In this document: positions 47,236 to 59,077 of the stretch, in pieces | How positions within the stretch are numbered: the first letter of the stretch is position 1 | Layout: each line of letters begins with the position of its first letter | NCBI GenBank assembly: GCA_014058105.1 | Contig: JACGCM010002331.1 | Coordinates: forward strand, 744,001 to 808,000 | Source: Kingdonia uniflora | Lineage: Eukaryota > Streptophyta > Magnoliopsida > Ranunculales > Circaeasteraceae | Length of the DNA stretch: 64,000 nucleotides | Direction of reading: 5' to 3' | Position numbers and translations under genes: made by a program | Notes under the pieces: generated by a model | Seen by the model: the letters and a program-made list of their open reading frames with translations, nothing else | Databases searched by the model: none | What the model was told of the DNA's origin: nothing

Positions 47236-48744
47236 ATGATGCTTCGCGATGTGGCATATTTTGTGCTGAGTTTGTGTTCACGAGGTACGGATAGTTTTAT
47301 TGCAAATCTAAGGGTTCAACCTTCATTGATTTCTCGGATTATAGTAGCTCAGCAGCAGGATGCTAAGTTACAGTCTTGGGCTTCAGATGATAGCAGACCA
47401 GATTGGACAGTTAGTTCAGATGGTAGTATCAGATACAGGGGCAGATTATGTGTGCCAGATTCAGAGGTATTAAAGTGTGAGATCTTGAGCGAGGCTCACA
47501 GTTTGAGGTATACTATTCATCCAGGCAGTACAAAAATGTACCAAGACCTGAAGAGGCATTATTGGTGGGACAATATGAAGCGTGAGATAGCTGAATTTGT
47601 TTCTAAATGTCTTACTTGTCAGCATGTGAAAGCTGAGCATTAGAAACCGGTGATGCAGCTTAAACCTTTACGTATTCCAGAGTAAAAATGGGAGCACGTG
47701 ACGATGGACTTCATTTCAGGTTTACCGCAGACGAAGAAGAACCACGATTCTATTTGGGTGATTGTAGACCGACTGACCAAATTGGCACATTGTATTCTGG
47801 TCTATAAGACCTTGACGGTTGACGAGCTGAGAAGATTATATGTGAGAGAGAAAGTGCATTTACACGGGGTTCCGATGTCTATAGTGTTAGACCGAGATGC
47901 CAGATTTACCGGTAACTTTTGGAAGAGTTTCCAGTGATGTATGGATACCAGATTAGATTTTAGCACAACATTTCTTCCCCAGACCGACGGTCAGATGGAG
48001 AGAGTGAACCAGATTCTTGGGGAAATGCTTAGGGCTTGTGTTTTGGACTTTAAGGGTAGCTGGGACGAGTACTTACCTTGGGCGGAGTTTGCATACAACA
48101 ATAGCTTTCAGTTGAGCATTGGGATGGCACCTTATGAGGCTTTATATAATAGACGATGCAGATCACCGCTGAGTCGGGCAGAGGTTGGCGAACAGAGTTT
48201 ACTGGGGCCAAACTTGGTTCGTGAGACTACTGAGGCAGTTGCTATTATCAGGGATCGGTTACGTACAGTACAGAGCCGACAGAAGAGTTATGCAGATATT
48301 CACAGGAGACCTTTAGAGTTTAAGGTTGGCGATCATGTTTTGCTGAAGGTTTCTCCGATAAAGGGCGTGATGCGTTTCAGCAAGAAAGGGAAGTTAGCTA
48401 CGAGATTTATTGGTCCTTCGAGATTCTTGCCTGAGTTGGAGAGTTAGCATACCATTTAGAATTGCCGCCACTGTTGGATCGAGTTCACAACATATTTCAT
48501 GTTTCTATGTTGAGGAAGTACGAATGGGATCCGACTCACGTGATTGACTGGGAACTCATAGAGGTTCAGGGCGATGCCTCGTATATAGAGCATCCGGTAT
48601 ATATTTTGTATCGCGAGGAAAAGATTCTTCGCAGCAAGGTTATTCCTTTGGTAAAAGTTTAGTGGGGCCACCACGATCGTAGTGAGGCTACCTGGGAGTT
48701 AGAGGCAGATGTGAGAGGCCGTTATCCACAGTTGTTCACGGGCT
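47236..48744 (+). pseudogene. E4 integrase with C-terminal chromodomain
   Basis: Integrase shows the zinc-binding H...H and C..C (HSLRYTIHPG, CLTCQHVK), the DDE core (TMDFISGLP; VLDRDARFTG; PQTDGQMERVN) and the C-terminal KVGDHVLLKVSP. It is followed by a divergent chromodomain (KVIPLVKV, then EATWELEADVRGRYP) ending at 48744. Chromodomains of this group guide insertion to heterochromatin. Stops at 47641 and 47935 and a frameshift near 48445 disrupt it. Confidence 0.9.
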
Positions 48745-48780
48745 GAGGTGTGTTTAATTTCGGGGTAAAATTTCTATTTA

Positions 48781-48791
48781 GGAAGGTAGAA
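48781..48791 (+). other. Polypurine tract of E4
   Basis: GGAAGGTAGAA lies directly before the 3' LTR. Confidence 0.65.
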
Positions 48792-51260
48792 TGTAGTATC
48801 CTGGATTTTTATTTTATTTTATTTTTATTTATCATTATGCATCACGCATCCATATCCATACCATACATCATGCATCATCCCTTTTTGCATCTACATTTCC
48901 TTCCTCTTATCAGGTTTTGTGTTTTTTGTGATCGGTGGTTTCGGTGGTTGGGTGGAGGAGTTAGTTGTTGATTATTTTCTCGAGGGGCCCGTAGTTGGCT
49001 TGGTGGTGTTGGTGTTCTTGATGTAGGTGTTGCTGTTGTTGTTGTTGTTGTTGTTGTTGTTGTGTTTGTTGCCCCAAAAGGTGTGTGGTCTGATCCGGGG
49101 GGGATCTTGTGATCTAGGGGGAGCCTAGTATTTTTCCAGTTTTGTTAAAGTCGTTCGAACGACATTTGGAGTCGTTCGAACGAGTTGACACGTCCCCTGG
49201 AATTTTTGTCTTTGAGGAGTGGTTCGTTCGAACGACTTCCTGCTTCGTTCGAACGAGTTGGCATCTTTTGTTCGAACAACTTGACTTTCTCGTTCGAGCG
49301 ATTTTCTTATTCCATGGAAATTTTGTCTTCATACCCTCTTCATTCGAACGACCTCCTTTTCGTTCGAACGACTCTGACAGTTATTTTCTCCCTTTTGATT
49401 TTCATTTTTATTTCTCTCCCTCACTCTCTCATTTGTCTCTCTCACTCTCTACCTTAGCCCTCTCCCTCACTTATTCTTGTTCTTCCTTGAGATTGGCGGC
49501 TGTTGTTGGGTCGATTCCTCGCCGATTTCTTCAGTGAGTATTTCCTTTTCCTCTCTGTGTTTACAATTTTGATTTCTAGAGTTTTATTGCTGGATTCGAA
49601 TTTAGGTTTTGTGCTAGGTTTTTGGGTTGTGATTGCAGAGTTGCGTTGTTGCAGGTGTTGGGTTGTGGCGTTGGCTTGATTGTTGCCTCGGGCTGTCCTA
49701 TCGTTTGTTGGAGTTCTGAGTTTATCCTACGGAATTCGATCCCTTTTATCAGACGAGTGTCCCTTCATTGCTAAATTCCTATACTAATTTAGCCTGTGTT
49801 AGATAGAGCATGCAAATGGCATTGAGGTGTTTGTGATTTGATTTTAAACTGCATTATTCCGTCTGTTGTAATTGTTATTTTCTGTATTGTTGTTTCATAT
49901 GGTTAGGCATGTAGGGTGTGTTTCTCTTTTTGTCTTTTAGGAAGTTGCGCATTTGTGGGGTATTCTTGTGGGTAGTCCTTGACTGCTGTGTTCCAGTCTT
50001 GCAGAGACTGATGATTGTTGGATGTGGTAACTGGGTATATTAGTCACTGTTTACATCGGTGTTAGGATTGTTTTCCATCCTCTGAGGCAGTTGGTTATCC
50101 TATGTGTGTTGGCCGGGTTTGGCAGCTGTGTTATTTTGATCCTTGGGATCTGTTTGCAGTGTGGGCTTTTCTTTATATTATTTTAACTTAATGGGGTGAT
50201 GATACATAACAAAGCTCCACACGACTGACCCTCGTTAGGATTTGGGATTCCTACATCGGGTTAAAATAAGTGGGTGAGTTTGGGACATGTACTACCATTC
50301 CTATTCACCCATCCTGGAGTGCGGGATGGTATGAGATAGTTTTCCTTTGGTACCCATCTTAGTCCTCTGTGAGGTTGAAATCCCTTGGAGTGTGAAATAA
50401 AGTTCAGACGTTGACTCCGTGGGTTGGAAAGCCCAGAACACCTTGATCAAGTGATAAATCCCAAGCTTGGTCGAGCTTGCTACTAATCGTGCCCATTGTA
50501 TCCAACTGAGACCTCTTTAAGGTAATTATGCATTATCGGTTAATCAGCCCACCATATTGATTTATAGGGTGTAGTCTTGATTTCATAACATCATAAACAT
50601 TCACTTTAGGGCTTTAGTTCAGCATATCATATTACTCAGCATTTGGGATAATTATGGGTTTATCCTAGTTCATCACGTCACGTCACGTCACATCATTAGC
50701 ATACTATCATCATTACAGCATATTGTGCATATCTCTTTTCCTCATATTTCCTACTCTACTTACTCTCTATTTCTGCACTTATATATTACTGTCCTTTTAA
50801 CATCTTATATCTCATTCATCTCTGCTCTTTCCCTGCACCTGTTTTATTAGTTTGTTATTTAGCTTTGTTGGGCATTAGTGAGTTGTGGTTTTGCCCACTC
50901 TCGTATTTTTCCTCCTTTCAGAGGCTGAGTAGTACAGTTTTTGCCGTGAGTCCCTGTTGTTTGTTACAGGTATTGCGGCTGCAGTTCCTGTATCCCAATT
51001 TTTGTATTCCTTGTATGAACTCAGCTCGTGACGCTGTTTGTATTTGAGACATTGTATTTACGTTTTCAGTTGATGTATATATGTCTTTTGCTTCTGCTTT
51101 ATCCTTTTACTCTGATGATATTGCTATAGTCAATGACTGAGCATGAACTTCTCTATGGCTCGGTTGTTTGTGAAGGTGAATCGGTTAGATTCCCCGACCT
51201 GCACATCCCGAATGATAGTAATTGGTCTAGCTATCGATTATTAGATTTTGGGGCGTGACA
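48792..51260 (+). repeat. 3' LTR of E4
   Basis: Starts TGTAGTATCCTGG and ends GGGGCGTGACA, matching 41561-44020 throughout. Small gaps and many transitions separate the two copies. Confidence 0.93.
49151..49371. repeat. Array of TCGTTCGAACGA palindromes in the 3' LTR
   Basis: Eight copies in 221 bp, in the same order as in the 5' LTR plus an extra one (CTCGTTCGAGCGA). Three copies carry single changes. Most cores keep TTCGAA. Confidence 0.9.
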
Positions 51261-52085
51261 TTACCAGCTTCCAACAAATCAAAATTCTGACCAAGTGAGC
51301 CCCATGCACTGGCCTTTCTCCACTGTCCAACCCTCTCTTTCCCTACGAACTATTCAAAGAGACTCTCACCCGGGGTTTAATATCGGGCCTGAGTATGGTG
51401 CCAAAAACTCTGGATACCATGAGGATCACCATCCCACTAAATACTAACCGTTTTTTGGGCATATCAAGAAAAGGCCTCACGGCCCAACCCGAAATCAAGG
51501 ACCGACATCAACCCACTTCCTTTTCCCACTTAGCCCGACTGCAACACAGACAACAAGCAAACCAGAAGCAAGCACACCCAAGATTATGACATCACCATTA
51601 TCCTCCACCGAACCAGAACCAATCGAGATAGGATATTCATCCCCAGAGCATTCGGGATAGATTACCCCGTCTCATAGGGACATTTTTGGTAGCGGTCTGG
51701 AGGAAAATGCTGACAGGAAGGGTAGCAGCATTGGAAATAAAGACAAAAGGAAGCGGAAAATCACAACGTCTCCATCAGAGGTAGGTTCAGGGGACTCTCA
51801 GCACCCCGCCAAGGTGCACGTTTTTCATTTTCCCCAGCCTTTACAATTAATATATCAGTATTGTTCTAGCATGATTAGAGATGCTCTCCCTTATAGCTCG
51901 GTTTTTATCAACTTATTTTCTAAACTGCGTAAAACTGACATTTACCGTGGACGTCCGCTAGGCATAGGGATGAGAAAAAAAGTTTCGATAAGGGTACTCC
52001 TCAATATCACCGATGCCCAAATACTCGAAAACACTTTCCCAAGTTTCGAGATAAGATTTCCAGTTCGGGGGATGCACCCCTGGTT
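51261..52085 (+). pseudogene. LINE ORF1, second part
   Basis: This continues the frame interrupted by E4. The readable frame has HPGFNIGPEYGAKNSGYHE, a Ser/Pro-rich stretch (TATQTTSKPEAS) and a Lys/Arg run (GNKDKRKRKITT), which looks like the C-terminal half of a plant L1 ORF1. Two TAG/TAA stops occur. No CCHC knuckle is clear. The sequence from 51814 to 52480 is in mixed frames and probably covers the ORF1-ORF2 junction. Confidence 0.4.
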
Positions 52086-52479
52086 ATGACTGACCTCCTG
52101 AAACCTAAACTCAGACGTAAAGGGTGCAAAAGGGAGCTATCCTCTCGCAATGACCTTCATCGGTGGATTAGATCGGTTTGGGACACTTTTAAGTCCCATA
52201 ATAGAAAGCCGACCAAATTGCCCAGAATCTATTTTTGGAACGTGAGGAGACGGGACTCCGCTAAGCGCGGTTTTTGCGCCTCAGCCCGCTCGCTGATTCG
52301 ATCACCACACCCCTACGCTGTGAAAACTTTTCTAAGAGTGCTAAGAATTAGGAAAGCATCCCTTGAGGTCGGGCCTCCTCTTTCCAGAGACATATCACAA
52401 TTGAACATTACTCTACACACAACACAATATAGCAAATCTCTCCTTTTGACGGAAGCGGGCCCGACACCGGCCCTCGGCG

Positions 52480-55400
52480 ATAAGCGATTGTCCTCTCCTG
52501 GAATTGCAGGGGGTGTGGCAAACCTTCCACCCTAAGAGAACTCCTTAATATCCAAAAGAAGCATAGCCCTGATATCCTCTTCATTATGGAGATCAAATCT
52601 TCCGACAAGGACTCCTTCAAGAAATTTGCTAAGTTGGGCTTCGAGCATTCCCATATGGATGTAGCTAGTGCTAACCACGAGGGTGATCTCTGGTTGGCCT
52701 GGAACAAAGATATTGATCTCACCATTCTTGCCTCCTCCGACAGAGGTATAGATACTCTTATTTCCTCTAAAAGGCAGTCATCCCCATCGGACGCCCTGCC
52801 GATTCAATAGATGTGTTCTTTCACCTATGACCCCCCTGAGACTTAGAACCGACACAACTACTGGCACACCATCTCTACAATGGCCAACCATATCACGATC
52901 CCCTGGCTTATTATCGAAGACCTCAACAGTATTATCTCTAGCCAAATTTTTTTTGGTAGAATCCCGATTGATTGTACCATTCCCAACCCTCTGGAGGATT
53001 TCATGTTCAATACAGCGATGGTTGACCTGGGGTTTTCAGGGGTCCCCTTCACCTGGACCAATAAAATAAAAGGCACGGATCTGACTAAACTCCGGTTTGA
53101 TCGTGCCCTTGCTTCTGGCCACTGGAGAACCACATTCCCGGAGGCTTCGATCACTAATCTGCCTATTATTAGCTCGGATCACGACCCTATCCTCCTCAAT
53201 ACTGCCCCCACCTCCCAAAATCTCCCCAAACAATTTTACTTCTTTTCCATGTGGTCTGAGCACATCGATTTGTTGGAGATCATTAAGAAAGTCTGGAAGA
53301 AGGAGCAATCTGGCTCACGTCCTCTCCGACTTTGCAAGAAGCTGAGATTCACAAAGTCAGAGCTGAAGATCTGAAATATAAATATTTTCAACCATTCCCC
53401 TGGTGAGATCTAGAAGCTTCGGGAGGATATTGGTCACCTCCAGAAAGATACCCCTTCAGCGTAGTCTGCAGAGGACAAGCTGACTGCCCAGACAAAGCTG
53501 GACCACCTCCTCACTCAGAAGGAGTCCATATGGAAAGATAAATCTAGAGAGCTTTGGCTGAAAGAGGGAGATCGTAATACTTGCTTCTTCCACATGTCTA
53601 CTATTTACTGCCACCGTGTAAACTCTATCCAGAATGTCAGCAAGGCAGATGGTACCTAGGCGCATGACGGAAAAGATATTGGCGACGAGTTCATTGATTT
53701 TTACTAGAATCTCTTCACCTTCTATAACCCGGATAGCAACATTGAAGAGCTTAATATCATTGATCGTTTGATCTTACACGAGGATAATAATGCTCTGACT
53801 AAGCTCCCATCTTTGGAGGAAGTCAAAGAAGTGTTGTTCTCCATGAATCCCTGTAAAGCCTCTGGTCCCGATGGATTTCCCCCTCTTTTCTAACAGAAAT
53901 CCTGGGACACAGTTAAAACTGACCTCTTCCAAGCCATCCTCAAATTTTTCTAGACTGACCACCTGCTCGGGGAATTTAACCACACCAATATCACTCTTAT
54001 CCCTAAAAATAAGAACCCTACTAGTCCTGAGCACTTCATGCCTATTAGTCTGTGTAATGTCAAATTTAAAATCATCTCCAAAATTCTAGCTGGCAGGCTC
54101 AGGCCCCATCTCCATAAGTTCATATCCCCAAACCAGAATGCTTTTGTCCCAGGCCGTCAAATCTTTGATAACATTATCATGGCTTAGAAGATTCTTCATT
54201 ACACCGGAAGCTTTGGATTCTGTAAGGCAAACCTAAAGGAGGCTACCACTCTCAAGGAGGCTTTGGATTCTTTCAAAAGAGTTTTTGGACAAGAGGTTAA
54301 TCTGGCAAAGTCCTGCGTCCTTTTCAGCAAGAATGGTCACCATCGTCATCACAGGCTGATTCAACGCATTCTTCATAACAAAAGAGACATTGGAGGTGAT
54401 AAATACTTTGGAGTCCCCCTCAAATTTGAAAGATAGAAAGGTCTTAATTTTAAGGCCATCATCGATCGGGTGTCGAGCAGGATTGAGGGCTGGAAAGCAA
54501 AAAACAAGCTGGTCGCATCACCCTCATTAAAGGTGTTAACTCAGCAATTCCTTCTTTCCATCTGTCAGTCTTCCCCTTTCCCCTTAAGATTTGCAGAAAG
54601 CAGGATTCTTTTAATGCTCATTTCATGTGGGGCACTAACAGCTCTGGAAATAACAAAACCCACCTTATCTGCTGGAAGAAAATTTGCCGCCCCAAATAGA
54701 GGGGCGGGTTGGGTATTAGGACTTCCACTGCCCACAACCATGCTCTGCTTGCCAAGCTCTTCTAGCCAATCATAAAAGAGCTGGATAAACCTTGGGACCC
54801 ACAACTTAAAGAATCGTTACTCCCCCAATAAATCTACTATGACCTCCTCCTTGAAATTAGTTAATTCTTGGATTTGGAAAGGGATTCTAGCCGCCAGAAA
54901 TTGTATTTGGATGGAGCTCATCTGGTACATTGGCGATGGTAGGAGTGTCAATTTCTGGCTGGAGCCCTGGATCCCGGGTATTAGATTTGGGTGCCCACAC
55001 GGCCCAATGCCTACCCATAGAGCAATCACCAAAGTGGCTGACCTCATTTGCCCCTCCCAGCTCCTTTGGAAGGTAGACCTCATCTACTCTCTTTTCCACC
55101 CAGAAGTAGCGGACATTATCCTCCTCATTCTGCTCAGTAAATTTAAGGCTACGGACACGGTACAATGGAGATCTGAGCAGAACGGTATCCTCACGGTCAA
55201 AGCCACTTTCAGGTCCTCCCATGTGACGGGCGAGGAACCAAAGCCTCCTCTCGGCGCGAGCAACGGTAGTTTCACACAGTAGAATGACATCTGGAGAATG
55301 AAGACTCCTTTTCGAATCCAAATTTTCCTGTGGAAAGCCATTTAAGATGGTATTCCTACCAAGATGAAGCTTTGGCACGGAGACAATGCCACCGATACTA

Positions 55401-56248
55401 TTTGCCCCCGATGCAGAGAGGAAGATAAGACCACGGCGCATGCTTTTTTCTTCTGTAAAAATGTTAAAGATTTCTGGTATGCCTTCGATCCCTCTTTTGA
55501 TTACAACTCTTGGCCCTTTATGAATTCTTTAAGCGACATCATTTCCAAGCAGGCTAGGCAGGGAATGGGTAGCCTTGGCCCCTCCTCATGGGTAGAAATT
55601 TGCTCTGTTCTTTACGTTATTTGGATGAGCAGAAGCGATATGATCTTCAATAACATAAAGCCTAACCTGCTGGCATCGGTAAACAGGGCCAAAAGTTACT
55701 TCAACTCTTAAGCAAGCACTGAAAGATCTTTGGTCAGGCCTGTTTCTTTTGTCACGCCTCCTAAGATTGAAGCTGGATGACACTTTGTGCTGGTGGATGG
55801 GGCCTGGCAAAAGAAAGGCTCCCTTGGGGTTTCGGGTTTCGTTATTAAAACTTACAATTTGTTTTATGTTGGAGCAGGTTTGGACTCTTCCGGAGTGGCA
55901 GCCCCAGAAGAAACCGAGGTTATTGCAGTAATACAAGGTATGCAGGCAGCTCACGGAAGAGGTTTGGAGTGAGTGATGGTGCTCATAGATTACATACGTC
56001 TAGTCAGTGCTTTTGAGACAAGATCCACAGACCTTTCTTGGGGTGCTCTCTCCCTAGCGCTAGAGATGCTGTCTCTTGCTGACCATTTTGTTGATTTTAG
56101 ATTTCGGCTTTTTAGTAGACGTTTGAATTTTGAGGCACATGCTATTGCCGCTTTGGGGGCTCGCTCCCGTGCACAGTCCTTTTTTGAGCCCTCAGAGGCT
56201 GTGAACTTTGCTAGTACTGCTGTTTCTTTGTTGCCCTCGGTGGTTTAA
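52480..56248 (+). pseudogene. LINE ORF2: endonuclease, RT, zinc-binding domain, RNase H
   Basis: The AP-like endonuclease begins LSWNCRG (about 52493) with DILFIMEIKS, and continues with TNKIKGTDLTKLRFDRALAS and the catalytic SSDHDPI (53170). RT starts near 53830 (NPCKASGPDGFP), with ITLIPKNKN and NQNAFVPGRQIFDN. It then jumps from KILHYTGS straight to the region after the active site, so the segment that should hold the catalytic Tyr-x-Asp-Asp is deleted near 54200. The zinc-binding domain is at 55280-55480 (CPRCREEDKTTAHAFFFC). A type RNase H follows at 55790-56248 (WVDGAWQKKGSLG, then ETEVIAVIQGM). Many stops. It nicks DNA and copies RNA when intact; this copy cannot. Confidence 0.85.
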
Positions 56249-56559
56249 TATATTGCTCCGTTTTGTCTAAAAAAATAAAAGAAGACATATTCACAAGAAG
56301 ATGTTATAAACATGTGAAAATTTAACCTGAAACCATCACAAATAAGTACTACTTCAAATGGTGTAATAATCTCAAATATATCCACCAGTAAGCCACTACA
56401 AGTATCCGTGAGAAGTACCAATCAAATCTCTTACTATAGAGCTTGTTATAATTAAAGTTTATCCGCAATGCTTAAATATGCACTGTCTAGACATCAAATG
56501 CAATACATTTAATATCTAAGTTGAGACTTGGTATATTGACAACTTTTGCAAGAGTATTT

Positions 56560-58700
56560 TCAAATTTATATGAGATGCTGTAGAATTTATTGGTGATTCT
56601 AGGCCTGCCACATCATTGATTGGCGTCGCTTCAAGAATCTCATACAATTCCGCCTCTGTGAGTTTTGCACTCACAGATCCAACATTATAATTTAGGTTCT
56701 TGATCTTAGTAGTCCCTACAAAAATTCAAAGAAAGGAAATAATGAATATGGTCAACTATTCATAATTTAGTTGCCATGTCATCGTTGTCAAGAGTTGAAA
56801 ATATGTACACCATAGTGATGAATGATAACCACATTTTTGTTCATAATTAAGCCTCTTTTATAGGTGTTTTTGGTTATCTTGAGACCCTTTTATCTAATTA
56901 TTGTCTAGTTACTTCATTTTTAGTTTCTCTACTATACTGAAGTTAATTTGGTAAGAAAATGGCCAAATCAGAGCTAAAATGGCACAAGAACCCCACTGAA
57001 GAATTCCAGCAGTTCAGTAGAGCAGTTTTATCAAAATTAGTCTAGTTAGGCTACATGCAAATCAAGATCATCACTGAGATAAGGGACTAAGATGATGGAC
57101 CTCAATTTATACTTCTCTGATCAATCGAAGCAAAACCCAAGAAGATGGAAGATTCCGACCACCACCCACTGGCAATGGCCACCGGCACAAGGCATCGACG
57201 TCTAGCATTGGTTTAAAATCACTATTTTAAAACTCTTCGAGGTGATCTAAAGAGAGAAAATCTTTGTCAAATGCCTAATTTTTACTGTTGGAGATGACTG
57301 GGGCTAGTTAGGACAATTTAATGTTAGGGTTTTCCCTATTTAATGTTTTATTCTCCCTCTCCAAATCTACTTTCGTTTTTGCAAGGTTTTGGAGAGCTTG
57401 AGAACTGAGATTATATCTCATATCTCTAAGATTAAGTTTAATGATAGTTAGTTTATTTTCTTTCATTAATTTTGTTTATTAAGATGTTGTAGGGATAATC
57501 TCCTCAATTTTTTTTAAAGGCAATCCCCTCCCCTCAGACTAGATCTGAGGATGAGGTGCATGGTAGGATTTTCGTGTAGGGGATAAGTCTGACCTAGTGG
57601 TCTAGATTTACTCTTTACGGTTGTTCATCAACTCTCTTAGACCCAACAAGTTGGGAGAGGATAAGAACAATTATAACCTGGATGAGAGATTGGTGTCCTC
57701 AAAAGAAACTGGTTTCTCAGTCCACTTAGTGACCTCTAGGCCTAAGGATTATTCTTGTCTCTAACAAGGAGTAAGCCCTAGGTATGTAGCCTAGAATTTG
57801 AGTCTAGATATTAACGGATTGGGCTCTCTGATTTGTTCCTAGCAGAAAGATCAGAAAAGAATTCTAAACCCCTCGAATTCATCTCGAAAGAGAGGATTCG
57901 AGGAGAAGACTAAAAACCTAGTAAATTAAACCCTGATATACATATATACAGTGGAATCCAAAGGTCTAGTTACCCTTAATATTTTTTTTTCAAAATCTAG
58001 TTTAAGTGATGATTTTTGACAAAACAAACCCCCTTTTCCCTTAGAATAACGTACTTCTCAGTAGATTAACACCCTACTTTCCCTTTTACTATATTATTAA
58101 GTAAGCAGGATTTTGATTAGACAAACGACAGTCTATCAATGAATTATTGATATATTTATTGTTAATCTGAAACAATTCATGTCATCTGAAAATCTTGTTT
58201 CAATTTTTTTTAACTTTCCGCTAGTTAAAATATTTTTTAAAATTTGTGGAAGCCAAAGATTGATGAGAAATATTGAAAAGATGAAATGAACACTCACCAT
58301 GAATAGGAACAACATCATCTCCTTGACGGTTAGCCCACGCTAGAGCTAGTTAGCAAGAGTGCAACCATACTTTGCAGCCAAGTTTGTGATCCGAGTTTAC
58401 AAGATATTGTTCTAGTCAAAGTTCTCTCCAGTAAACCTAAAATTAAACATCTAAAATGAAATATTTAGCAGTAGTGTGAAACACCGAAAGGAAAATTTTA
58501 TGAAAAAGTCGTAAACCTAAAATTGGAAGAGTGTGAAGCATGAGATGGTTTGATATTCATACCAAGAAGCTATTTGTAGACACGCTCTCCACAATAGCTT
58601 TTCCAATAAAGGAAACCACGACCAAGAGGGTAGTATATATGGAACTAATCCAATACCAAGTTCCCTGCAGGTTAAACAGTCTGAATGGACATCACCTTCT
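56560..58700 (-). pseudogene. Truncated aldo-keto reductase pseudogene
   Basis: Equivalents of exons 5, 6 and 7 of the gene at 36391-40159 are recognisable near 58680-58558, 58450-58299 and 56718-56560. Exon 5 (ELGIGLVPY) has an indel after PY; exon 6 has stops inside FTGENFD and ITNLAAKYG; exon 7 (TTKIKNL, KLTEAELYEI) has a one-base loss near 56603. Exons 1-4 are missing: a hAT-like end lies at 58730. The intron between exons 6 and 7 has grown to about 1.6 kb. The copy and its 3' flank derive from a duplication of the neighbouring gene. Confidence 0.85.
56830..58260. other. Insert in the last intron of the pseudogene
   Basis: This has no counterpart in the intact gene, where the same intron is only 247 bp. 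No coding sequence, TIR or LTR was identified. It begins AT-rich near ATAGGTGTTTTTGG and is likely an unidentified old insertion. Confidence 0.4.
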
Positions 58701-58729
58701 TGTCTGCCATGGAAAAAAAATACTACCAT

Positions 58730-59000
58730 TAGGGGTGTGTATCGGTTGGTTTGGGTTGGTATTTCACAAATACCCAAACCAAAACTCCAAAGGTAATGCC
58801 AAAACGAAACCGTTCGGTTTACCAATTATAGAAACCAAAACCAAACCATCGGTTTTTCAGGTATATTTTGGTTTCGGTAGGTTTAGGTATTGGTATATGC
58901 GTTTTTTATATTTTCGGTATTCTCAAATTTTTGTGGTTTTGGTATAATCTCATTATATTGTAGCATCTATTTAGGAAGAAAAGTTTCTTAAGTGCTTCCA
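58730..59000. mobile_element. hAT-like terminal fragment
   Basis: TAGGGGTGTGTATCGGTTGG followed by many GGTTTGG, CGGTTT and CCAAACC words in both orientations is a typical hAT end with subterminal repeats. The opposite end was not found. It cuts off the aldo-keto reductase pseudogene. Confidence 0.5.
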
Positions 59001-59077
59001 AGTTATAATGATTAGCTAGAATATAATATATCATAACGTGATTTCATATACAACAAATGATCTTTAATATGGGGTAA

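Larger units (their letters stand above)
41561..51260 (+). mobile_element. Complete chromovirus (Tekay/Del-type Ty3/gypsy) E4
   Basis: Two LTRs of about 2.46 kb (41561-44020, 48792-51260) enclose a primer-binding site, gag, protease, RT, RNase H, integrase and a chromodomain. The target duplication TTACC is at 41556-41560 and 51261-51265, inside LINE ORF1. The last 99 bases of the two LTRs differ at seven sites by my count, all transitions, so the insertion is not recent. It is the only complete LTR retrotransposon in the window. At least ten stops in the coding region make it inactive. Confidence 0.93.
40680..56280 (+). mobile_element. L1-type LINE, split by chromovirus E4
   Basis: ORF1-like sequence (40740-41560) continues at 51261 after removal of E4, and is followed by ORF2 with endonuclease, RT, zinc-binding and RNase H parts. 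The 3' end is short and A-rich (CTAAAAAAATAAAAG, 56267-56281). DNA homologous to the 3' flank of the aldo-keto reductase gene begins right after it, which fixes the 3' junction. The 5' junction is uncertain (about 40560-40740). The C-terminal RNase H is typical of plant L1 elements. Confidence 0.75.

Noticed and set aside
54887..55441. 184-codon minus-strand frame, the longest on that strand in the LINE
   Set aside because: It lies opposite LINE ORF2 coding sequence, with no domain or conservation of its own.
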